Shown: piece by piece, positions 6,128 through 10,849 of the stretch | How the letters are laid out: the number at the start of each line of letters is the position of its first letter | How positions within the stretch are numbered: the stretch's first letter is position 1 | Source: Intrasporangium_A sp039812505 | GTDB taxonomy: Bacteria > Actinomycetota > Actinomycetes > Actinomycetales > Dermatophilaceae | Assembly: GCF_039812505.1 (NCBI RefSeq) | Contig: NZ_JBDIAQ010000118.1 | Coordinates: forward strand, 1-10,849 | Length of the DNA stretch: 10,849 bases | Reading direction: 5' to 3' | Program-made: the position numbers and the translations under genes | Notes under the pieces: model-generated | The model's database searches: none | Told to the model about the DNA's origin: nothing | The model's input: only the letters and a program-made list of their open reading frames with translations

Positions 6128-6805
6128 TCAGGCCAGGCTCCAGTCGACCGGCTCGGCACCCTGCCGGCGCAGCAGCTCGTTGGCCCGGCTGAACGGCCGC
6201 GACCCGAAGAACCCGGACCGTGCCGACAGCGGCGACGGGTGCGCGCTCTCGATCCGCGGGACCGGTCCGAGGATCGGCACGAGCGACCGGGCGTGCCGGC
6301 CCCAGAGGATCGCGACCAGCGGGCCGCCGCGGGCCACGAGGGCCCGGATCGCCTGCTCGGTCACGGTCTCCCAGCCCTTGCCGTGGTGGCTCGCGGGCCT
6401 GCCCGGCCGGACGGTCAGCACGCGGTTGAGCAGCAGCACGCCCTGCTCGAACCAGGGCGTCAGGTCGCCGTCGGTCGGCACCGGCAGGCCGAGGTCGCTG
6501 CTGAGCTCGGCCTGGATGTTCTGCAGGCTCCGGGGGACCGGCCGCACGTCCGGCGCCACCGAGAAGCTCAGCCCCACCGGGTGGCCGGGGGTCGGGTAGG
6601 GGTCCTGCCCGACGACGAGCGCGCGCACCTCCCCGATGGGCCGCGAGAAGGCGCGCAGCACCACGTCCCCGGCCGGCAGGTAGCCACGTCCCGCCGCGAC
6701 CTCGGCGCGCAGGAAGTCACCCAGGGCCGCGATCGTTCCCGCGACCGGCTCGAGCGCGGGCACCCATGACGGGTGGACGTTCTCGCTGAGGGGTCGGGCG
6801 GTCAC
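6128..6805 (-). CDS. ung: Uracil-DNA glycosylase, family 1
   Basis: 225 residues from the GTG at 6805; the open frame extends far upstream only as antisense of nagA. The enzyme removes uracil from DNA by hydrolysing the N-glycosidic bond, starting base-excision repair. Family-1 motifs are complete: GQDPY at 66-70 with the catalytic Asp68, GLSFSV at 78-83, LLLNRVLTVR at 124-133 (uracil-binding Asn127), WGRHA at 168-172 and the HPSPL loop at 189-193 with His189. GQDPY is followed by PTPGHPVG, where E. coli-type enzymes have HGPGQA. The length is normal. The start has no Shine-Dalgarno but a TACGGT hexamer six bases upstream, consistent with a leaderless message. It is divergent from nagA with 72 bases between the starts. 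Confidence 0.95.
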   Translation of the reverse strand: MTARPLSENVHPSWVPALEPVAGTIAALGDFLRAEVAAGRGYLPAGDVVLRAFSRPIGEVRALVVGQDPYPTPGHPVGLSFSVAPDVRPVPRSLQNIQAELSSDLGLPVPTDGDLTPWFEQGVLLLNRVLTVRPGRPASHHGKGWETVTEQAIRALVARGGPLVAILWGRHARSLVPILGPVPRIESAHPSPLSARSGFFGSRPFSRANELLRRQGAEPVDWSLA

Positions 6806-6811
6806 GCCGCC

Positions 6812-6817
6812 ACCGTA
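6812..6817 (-). promoter_or_regulatory. Putative -10 element of ung (leaderless layout)
   Basis: TACGGT on the minus strand is separated by GGCGGC from the GTG start, so transcription would begin at the start codon. It lies 7 bp from the outward-facing nagA -10 candidate. No -35 is evident. Confidence 0.4.
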
Positions 6818-6824
6818 GCGCCAG

Positions 6825-6830
6825 TATCGT
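6825..6830 (+). promoter_or_regulatory. Putative -10 element of nagA
   Basis: TATCGT fits TANNNT and would start transcription near 6837, giving a leader of about 41 bases that contains the AAGGAG ribosome binding site at 6866-6871. There is no clear -35; any such element would fall at the ung start codon. Confidence 0.3.
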
Positions 6831-6877
6831 CGGGCAGGACGCACGATCCGGCGCCGTCCGACGCGAAGGAGCCACCC

Positions 6878-8116
6878 ATGCCAGTCGTACTCGAGGGGCG
6901 CGCACTCGTGGACGGAGCGCTCGCCGACGTCCGCATCGAGGTCGAGGGAGACCGCATCGTCGCGGTCACCCCGGTGGGTATGCCGCCCAGCGGGCCCCCG
7001 GACGCGGCCGCGTACCGGGCGGGGCGAGCAGACGGCCCGGGCGGTGGAGCGGCCGAGGCCCGGGACGCTGGGGGAGCCGACCGCCTGGCCGACGGCACCG
7101 GCGACGGCACGGTGATCCTGCCGGGGGCCGTCGACATCCACACCCACGGCGGGGGCGGGACCACCTTCCTCGACCTGGATCCCGAGGCCGCCGCGGCGGC
7201 GGCGCGCCACCATCACGAGCGGGGCACGACGAGCCTGCTGGCCAGCCTCGTCACGCTCGCCCCGGCCGACCTGGCCCGGGGGGTGGAGATCCTGGCCGAC
7301 CTGGCCGACGACGGCCTCGTCGACGGGATCCACCTCGAGGGCCCGTGGCTGGCCGAGTCCAGGTGCGGCGCCCACGACCCGGCGCTGCTGCGCGACCCGG
7401 ACCCCGTCGAGGTCGAGCACCTGCTGCGCCTCGGCCGCGGCCACGTCCGCCAGGTGACCCTCGCCCCCGAGCGCACCGGCGGGCTCGAGCTCGTCCGGCA
7501 GCTGACCGCCGCGGGGGTGCACGCGGCCGTGGGACACAGCTCGGCGGCATACGGCACCGTCATGGCGGCGGTCGAGGCGGGCGCCGACCTGGCCACCCAC
7601 CTGTTCAACGGGATGGACCCGTGGCACCACCGGACGCCCGGGGCGGTGCCGGCGCTGCTGCGGGCCGCGCGGGCCGGTGACGTGGTGGTCGAGCTGATCG
7701 GCGACGGCGTCCACCTGGCCGACGAGACCGTCGCCAGCGTGGTCGACCTCGTCGGTGCCGGCCAGGTGGCGTTCGTGTCGGACGCGATGGGCGCGGCCGG
7801 GATCGGCGACGGGCGCTACGTGCTCGGCGGGCTGCCCGTGGTCGTGTCCGGCGGCGTCGCCCGCCTGGTGACCGACGACGGCCGGCCGGGGTCGATCGCC
7901 GGGGGCACGTCCCACGCGATGGACATCGTGGTGCGGCAGTGGCGCGCGGGAATCGGCCTGGCCCGGGCCGTGCAGGCCGGGTGTCTCACCCCGGCGGGCG
8001 TGCTCGGGCTGGCCGACCGCGGGGCGATCCGGCCGGGGGCGCGCGCCGACCTCGTCGTGGCGGGCCCGGACGGCGTGCAGCAGGTCCTGCGGGCCGGCCG
8101 CCGGCTCGCCCGATGA
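6878..8116 (+). CDS. nagA: N-acetylglucosamine-6-phosphate deacetylase
   Basis: 412 residues from the ATG at 6878, with AAGGAG six bases upstream. It hydrolyses GlcNAc-6-phosphate to glucosamine-6-phosphate and acetate, in amino-sugar use and cell-wall recycling. It is an amidohydrolase-superfamily TIM barrel: DIHTHG at 86-91 (His88, His90), the HLEGP metal glutamate Glu154, VGHS with His220, THLFNGM with His241, DGVH with His279 and the catalytic Asp302 in SDAMGAAG. The C-terminal sandwich strand IRPGARADLVV (384-394) closes the protein. Residues about 35-78 form a Gly/Ala/Asp-rich stretch not needed by the fold, making the protein some 30 residues longer than the E. coli enzyme. No nagB or sugar transporter gene lies nearby. 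Divergent from ung. Confidence 0.92.
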   Translation: MPVVLEGRALVDGALADVRIEVEGDRIVAVTPVGMPPSGPPDAAAYRAGRADGPGGGAAEARDAGGADRLADGTGDGTVILPGAVDIHTHGGGGTTFLDLDPEAAAAAARHHHERGTTSLLASLVTLAPADLARGVEILADLADDGLVDGIHLEGPWLAESRCGAHDPALLRDPDPVEVEHLLRLGRGHVRQVTLAPERTGGLELVRQLTAAGVHAAVGHSSAAYGTVMAAVEAGADLATHLFNGMDPWHHRTPGAVPALLRAARAGDVVVELIGDGVHLADETVASVVDLVGAGQVAFVSDAMGAAGIGDGRYVLGGLPVVVSGGVARLVTDDGRPGSIAGGTSHAMDIVVRQWRAGIGLARAVQAGCLTPAGVLGLADRGAIRPGARADLVVAGPDGVQQVLRAGRRLAR

Positions 8117-8138
8117 GGCCATCGGCGCGGTTGTCGCC

Positions 8139-8144
8139 TACGCT
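8139..8144 (+). promoter_or_regulatory. Putative -10 element of the HAD phosphatase gene (leaderless layout)
   Basis: TACGCT is followed by CTGCGG and then the ATG, so the predicted transcript starts at the start codon. No Shine-Dalgarno is present in the 34-base gap after nagA. Confidence 0.4.
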
Positions 8145-8150
8145 CTGCGG

Positions 8151-8861
8151 ATGACCTCGCAGTCCAGGCCCAGGTGGAAGTCCGTCGTGTTCGACCTCGA
8201 CGGCACGCTCGCCGACACGGTGGAGCTCATCGTCCAGTCGCACCAGCACACGATCGGCACGAAGCTCGGCAAGCAGGAGGACCCGGCCGTGCTGCGCACC
8301 TGGATCGGGCGCACGCTCGAGGTGGCCTACCACGACTACTGCCCCGAGCGGGCCGACGAACTGGTGGCGGCCTACATCGAGTGGAGCGACGCCAACACCG
8401 CCCGGCTGCTGCGCGGCTTCGACGGCATCGGCCAGGTCGTCGACCAGCTCGACGCCGCCGGGCTGCGGCTGGCCGTGGCCACCTCGAAGCGCCGCTCGCA
8501 GGCCACCCGGGTGATGAGCGAGCTCGGTCTCGACGAGCACATCGAGGTCCTCGTCACGATGGAGGACACCGACAAGCACAAGCCCGACCCGCAGCCGCTC
8601 CTGATGGCGGTGCAGGCGCTGGGTGGCACGCCGGCCGAGGCGGTCTACGTCGGCGACGCCGTGGTGGACACCCTCGCGGGCAAGGCGGCCGGGATGTCTA
8701 CCGTCGCCGTGACGTGGGGCGCCGGCCACCCGGACGCCCTGGCCGGGGTCCGGCCCGACCGGGTGGCGCACACCCCGCAGGAGCTGAGCAGCATCCTGCT
8801 CGGCGCCCCCCGAGCCGAGGACGGCGCGGCGGTGGATCGACCCGGCCCCCGGCCTGCCTGA
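8151..8861 (+). CDS. HAD-superfamily hydrolase, phosphoglycolate-phosphatase-like (Gph/PpaX type)
   Basis: 236 residues. A haloacid-dehalogenase phosphatase with a helical cap after motif I. Motif I is FDLDGTLADT (14-23) with nucleophile Asp15 and acid/base Asp17; motif II is ATSKRR with Thr111; motif III is Lys144 in HKPDP; motif IV is VGDAVVD with Asp169 and Asp173. Such enzymes dephosphorylate small phosphates in the cytoplasm, for example 2-phosphoglycolate, pyrophosphate or sugar phosphates; the substrate cannot be read from the sequence. The ATG at 8151 has no Shine-Dalgarno. Its stop codon sits inside a palindrome that belongs to the promoter of the next gene. The last 15 or so residues are a Pro/Gly/Ala tail with no fold signal. 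Confidence 0.88.
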   Translation: MTSQSRPRWKSVVFDLDGTLADTVELIVQSHQHTIGTKLGKQEDPAVLRTWIGRTLEVAYHDYCPERADELVAAYIEWSDANTARLLRGFDGIGQVVDQLDAAGLRLAVATSKRRSQATRVMSELGLDEHIEVLVTMEDTDKHKPDPQPLLMAVQALGGTPAEAVYVGDAVVDTLAGKAAGMSTVAVTWGAGHPDALAGVRPDRVAHTPQELSSILLGAPRAEDGAAVDRPGPRPA

Positions 8862-8879
8862 ATGACAGTCCTGTCATTC
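8860..8879. promoter_or_regulatory. 20-bp perfect palindrome overlapping the -35 of the DUF3263 promoter
   Basis: GAATGACAG-TC-CTGTCATTC: nine-base arms with a two-base centre. It starts in the stop codon of the HAD gene and covers the ATGACA -35 candidate and half of the spacer. No T-run follows and the loop is very tight, so an operator for a dimeric repressor is likelier than a terminator. I do not recognise the regulator. Confidence 0.6.
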
Positions 8880-8890
8880 CGGTCTAGGGT
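8862..8890 (+). promoter_or_regulatory. Promoter of the DUF3263 gene
   Basis: ATGACA (8862-8867, five of six matches to TTGACA), a 17-base spacer and TAGGGT (8885-8890, TANNNT) form the best housekeeping-type promoter in the window. Transcription would start near 8897, leaving a leader of about 86 bases before the DUF3263 ATG. Confidence 0.6.
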
Positions 8891-8940
8891 TACGTCCGGA
8901 GCCGGCGTCAGGGGGCCGGCGGAGGACGTCACGACCTGAC

Positions 8941-8976
8941 GAGCGGAGCAGTGAGTATGAGCGCAGCAGTGAGCGC
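8941..8976. repeat. 18-bp tandem duplication in the DUF3263 leader
   Basis: GAGCGGAGCAGTGAGTAT (8941-8958) is followed by GAGCGCAGCAGTGAGCGC (8959-8976). The first 15 bases of the units differ at one position. The period is six codons. The copies carry the likely ribosome binding region and the start of the short leader ORF. Confidence 0.75.
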
Positions 8977-8986
8977 CCAACCATGA
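8957..8986 (+). CDS. Possible nine-codon leader ORF upstream of DUF3263
   Basis: An ATG at 8957 with GGAG eight bases before it opens a short frame (MSAAVSAQP), whose TGA overlaps the DUF3263 ATG as ATGA. A GTG at 8951 in the same frame could also start it. The DUF3263 gene itself has only a weak Shine-Dalgarno, so translation coupling through this ORF is plausible. With so short a frame, chance is a real alternative. Confidence 0.3.
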   Translation: MSAAVSAQP

Positions 8987-9270
8987 CCGAGCACGCCACG
9001 GATCGGATCCCGGGCCACGAGCATCTGAGCGAGCGCGACCAGGAGATCCTCGCCTTCGAGCGGCACTGGTGGAAGTACGCCGGCTCCAAGGAGCAGGCCA
9101 TCAAGGAGCTGTTCGACATGAGCGCGACCCGCTACTACCAGGTGCTCAACGCGCTGCTCGACGACCCCGTCGCCCTGGCCGCCGACCCGATGCTCGTCAA
9201 GCGGCTGCGCCGGATGCGCACCCAGCGCCAGCGGGCCCGCACCAGCCGCCGCCTCGGTCTGGGCCACTGA
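8983..9270 (+). CDS. DUF3263 family small protein
   Basis: 95 residues, of the actinobacterial DUF3263 family. The conserved core LSERDQEILAFERHWWKYAG (15-34) runs into SKEQAIKELFDMSATRYYQV (35-54) and LNALLDDP, which reads like a helix-turn-helix, so DNA or RNA binding is a reasonable guess. The tail KRLRRMRTQRQRARTSRRLG (73-92) is strongly basic. No signal peptide, membrane segment or catalytic motif is seen. Function is unknown. It has its own promoter with a palindrome at the -35 and a repeat-bearing leader, so it is likely to be regulated on its own, and it is followed by a short hairpin. Confidence 0.85.
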   Translation: MTEHATDRIPGHEHLSERDQEILAFERHWWKYAGSKEQAIKELFDMSATRYYQVLNALLDDPVALAADPMLVKRLRRMRTQRQRARTSRRLGLGH

Positions 9271-9274
9271 CAGC

Positions 9275-9289
9275 CCACGCCGCGCGTGG
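9275..9289 (+). terminator. Short hairpin after the DUF3263 gene
   Basis: CCACGC-CGC-GCGTGG forms a six-base-pair stem with a three-base loop four bases after the stop codon, followed by TTCACTTT, which is only partly T-rich. A weak intrinsic terminator, or a site near the start of the next gene. The remaining bases up to 9302 show no clear Shine-Dalgarno for that gene. Confidence 0.35.
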
Positions 9290-9302
9290 TTCACTTTCGG
9301 TC

Positions 9303-9761
9303 ATGCCCGACGTCCTGATCCGCCGTGCCGGCGCCGACGACGCCCTGGTCGTGGCGGCCCTGCACCTGCAGTCGGCCCGTGACCTCGGCCAGGACGGGGA
9401 GCCCGGGTTCCTCGACCGCTTCGTCGACGCCTGGCTCGCCAGCCGGCCCGACCACCCGACCTGGGTGGCCGAGAGCCGCGGCGAGCACGCCGGGGTGCTG
9501 TCCACGCGCCGGCTGCGGCCGTTGCCCTTCCCCGGTCGGCCCGAGGTGAGCTGGCTCTACGTCGGGACGATCTTCGTCGCGCCCGGCCACCGCAAACGCG
9601 GCATCGGCCGGGCCCTGATCGAGGGGATGCTGGAGTGGTCCCGGGCCACCGACGTCAAGTGGGTCCGGCTCAACGTCGACCCCGCCCAGCACCACTTCTA
9701 CCGGAGCCTCGGCTTCCGGCTGGCCGACACGATCCTCGAGTACGACCTGCGGGAGAGCTGA
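9303..9761 (+). CDS. GNAT-family N-acetyltransferase
   Basis: 152 residues. It would transfer an acetyl group from acetyl-CoA to an amine on an unknown small molecule or protein. The acetyl-CoA loop is in motif A: VGTIFVAPGHRKRGIGRAL (87-105), with R97-x-x-G100-x-G102 following strand 4. Motif B is seen as VRLNVDPAQHHFYRSLGFR (121-139), including the FYRSLGF turn common in the family. The frame is open further upstream, but that part overlaps DUF3263; the ATG at 9303 fits where the acetyltransferase domain begins. No Shine-Dalgarno is visible there. The stop overlaps the ATG of the P1 hydrolase by one base (TGATG), so the two are coupled and may act on the same class of substrate, which is inference. 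Confidence 0.85.
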   Translation: MPDVLIRRAGADDALVVAALHLQSARDLGQDGEPGFLDRFVDAWLASRPDHPTWVAESRGEHAGVLSTRRLRPLPFPGRPEVSWLYVGTIFVAPGHRKRGIGRALIEGMLEWSRATDVKWVRLNVDPAQHHFYRSLGFRLADTILEYDLRES

Positions 9762-10831
9762 TGAGACCGGGGCCGTCGAACACGCTGGTCGACGTGTCCG
9801 GGCTGCGGGTCGGCCACTGCACCCGCGACGAGCCGGGCTGGCTGACCGGCACCACCGTGGTCGTCGCGCCACCGGGCGGCATGGTCGCCGGGGTCGACGT
9901 GCGCGGCGGCGGGCCCGGCACCCGCGAGACCGACCTGCTCGACCCGCGCAACCTCGTCGACCGGGTCCAGGCGATCCTGATCGGTGGCGGCAGCGCGCCG
10001 GGGCTCGCCGCCGCCGACGGCGTCGTCCAGGGGCTGTTCGACGACGGGGTCGGCTGGGAGATGGACACCCCCGAGCACCTCGTGCCGATCGTCCCCGGCG
10101 CGATCCTGTTCGACCTCGGCCGGGCCGGCACCTGGCGCAACCATCCGGGCGCGACGGACGGCAGGGCGGCATACGACGCTGCCACGGACGCGCCGGTCGC
10201 GCTGGGCAACGTCGGCGCGGGCACCGGGGCCCGCGCGGGCGGCTTCAAGGGCGGGCTCGGCTCCGCGAGCGTGGTGCTCGAGTCGGGCGTGACGGTCGCG
10301 GCGCTGGTGGCGGTCAACGCCGTCGGGTGGCCCGTCGACCTGGGCACCGGCGAGCTGTATGCCGCCCGGTTCGGCCTCGGCGACGAGTTCGGCGGAGTGG
10401 GCCGTCCCTCCCCGGAGGACGTCGCTGCGGCACGGGAGTGCTACGCGAGCAGGCCCGACGCGATCCCCGGGCTGCCCGGCATGGCCACCACGATCGGGAT
10501 CGTCGCGACCGACGTCAGCCTGGGCAAGGCGCAGTGCCAGAAGCTCGCCGGGATCGCGCACGACGGGTTCGCGCGGGCGTTGCGGCCGGTGCACACGCTC
10601 TTCGACGGGGACACGATCTTCGGGGTGTCCACCGCGCAGCGCGAGCCCCTCGAGCCGGAGGGGCTGGCCTTCCTGATGGAGGCCGGGGCCGACTGCATGG
10701 CCCGGGCGATCGGCCACGCGGTGCTCGCGGCCGAGTCGGTCGACCGGACCGGCGACGGCGGGATCGCGATGCGGTCCTGGCGCGCCGCGTTCCCGTCGGC
10801 CCTCACCCGATCGACAGTGCAGCAATCCTGA
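9761..10831 (+). CDS. P1 family (S58, DmpA/NylC-like) self-processing hydrolase
   Basis: 356 residues from an ATG with GGGAGAG just upstream. The family are N-terminal-nucleophile hydrolases (DmpA aminopeptidase, beta-peptidyl aminopeptidases, NylC amide hydrolase) made as one chain and cut once to expose a Ser or Thr. Visible marks: DVRGGGPGTRETDLLDP (46-62), AILIGGGSAPGLAAADGV (71-88), ALGNVGAGTGA (147-157) with GGFKGGLGSAS (160-170), and the processing region MATTIGIVATDVSL (241-254). By comparison with NylC, Thr243 is the likely nucleophile and Asp282/Asp284 in FDGDTIF assist it. The residue before it is Ala242, where NylC has Asn. The final residues (TRSTVQQS, 349-356) lie past the expected FPSA end and are partly encoded by a 21-bp repeat that continues beyond the stop. 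The substrate is probably a peptide or amide, but unknown. Confidence 0.87.
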   Translation: MRPGPSNTLVDVSGLRVGHCTRDEPGWLTGTTVVVAPPGGMVAGVDVRGGGPGTRETDLLDPRNLVDRVQAILIGGGSAPGLAAADGVVQGLFDDGVGWEMDTPEHLVPIVPGAILFDLGRAGTWRNHPGATDGRAAYDAATDAPVALGNVGAGTGARAGGFKGGLGSASVVLESGVTVAALVAVNAVGWPVDLGTGELYAARFGLGDEFGGVGRPSPEDVAAARECYASRPDAIPGLPGMATTIGIVATDVSLGKAQCQKLAGIAHDGFARALRPVHTLFDGDTIFGVSTAQREPLEPEGLAFLMEAGADCMARAIGHAVLAAESVDRTGDGGIAMRSWRAAFPSALTRSTVQQS

Positions 10832-10844
10832 TCGACAGTGCAGC
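10809..10844. repeat. 15-bp direct repeat, period 21, at the 3' end of the P1 hydrolase gene
   Basis: GATCGACAGTGCAGC occurs at 10809-10823 and again at 10830-10844. The first copy encodes the end of the hydrolase; the stop codon lies at the junction; the second is just outside. The spacing of seven codons keeps the frame. The window ends five bases later, so the array may go on. Confidence 0.8.
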
Positions 10845-10849
10845 TTTCC

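Noticed and set aside
5225..6769. 514-codon plus-strand frame across the B3/B4 and ung genes
   Set aside because: It runs straight through the 25-bp repeat array and two real genes on the other strand, with low-complexity content; a shadow frame.
6806..8122. Upstream extension of the ung frame (439 extra codons)
   Set aside because: It is antisense to all of nagA and has no family resemblance; ung starts at the GTG at 6805, where family similarity begins.
8901..8920. Two GCCGGC motifs in the DUF3263 leader as a riboswitch-like stem
   Set aside because: GCCGGC is self-complementary and very frequent in this genome; no larger conserved fold can be drawn.
1..10849. CRISPR array, tRNA/rRNA genes, insertion sequence, prophage or defence system
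   Set aside because: No spaced palindromic repeats, cloverleaf, transposase, integrase or nuclease-type gene was seen; the short repeats at 6023, 8941 and 10809 do not have CRISPR form.

Overview
The window is about 70-75% GC, has GTG as well as ATG starts, TANNNT-type -10 elements, and carries a DUF3263 gene, a family known to me only from actinobacteria. It therefore looks like chromosomal DNA of a high-GC actinobacterium. An Intrasporangiaceae-like genus would fit, but that is an impression and not a placement. Thirteen protein genes are supported. I see no rRNA, tRNA, CRISPR array, transposase or phage gene. No gene-free stretch exceeds about 165 bases.

Left part, all on the minus strand (18-6805), read right to left: ung (uracil-DNA glycosylase); a 25-bp GC-rich tandem repeat; a free-standing B3/B4-domain protein; an ArsR-type repressor overlapping an SRPBCC/AHSA1 protein; a four-gene molybdate cluster; and a zinc-type glucose dehydrogenase. 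The molybdate cluster is a HTH-Mop regulator, modA, modB and modC, joined by 4-bp overlaps and a 13-bp overlap, so it reads as one translationally coupled operon. The regulator's start lies inside a perfect 12-bp inverted repeat that brackets a TAAGGT element. This is a strong candidate for a molybdate-responsive autoregulatory switch.

Right part, all on the plus strand (6878-10831): nagA (N-acetylglucosamine-6-phosphate deacetylase), divergent from ung; a HAD phosphatase; the small DUF3263 protein; and a coupled pair of a GNAT acetyltransferase and a P1/S58 (DmpA/NylC-like) self-processing hydrolase. The DUF3263 gene has the clearest promoter in the window (ATGACA-N17-TAGGGT). A 20-bp palindrome covers its -35, and a possible nine-codon leader ORF overlaps its start as ATGA.

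Two wider themes stand out. Three genes (gdh, ung, HAD phosphatase) have a TACGNT hexamer exactly six bases before the start codon and little or no Shine-Dalgarno sequence, and the mod regulator has TAAGGT seven bases before its ATG; this is the layout of leaderless transcripts. Small direct or inverted repeats sit at gene boundaries: 6023-6113, 8860-8879, 8941-8976 and 10809-10844. The last carries the final codons of the P1 hydrolase and runs to the window edge. I did not find a complete novel system. The most promising items are the mod operator, the DUF3263 leader region and the right-edge repeat.
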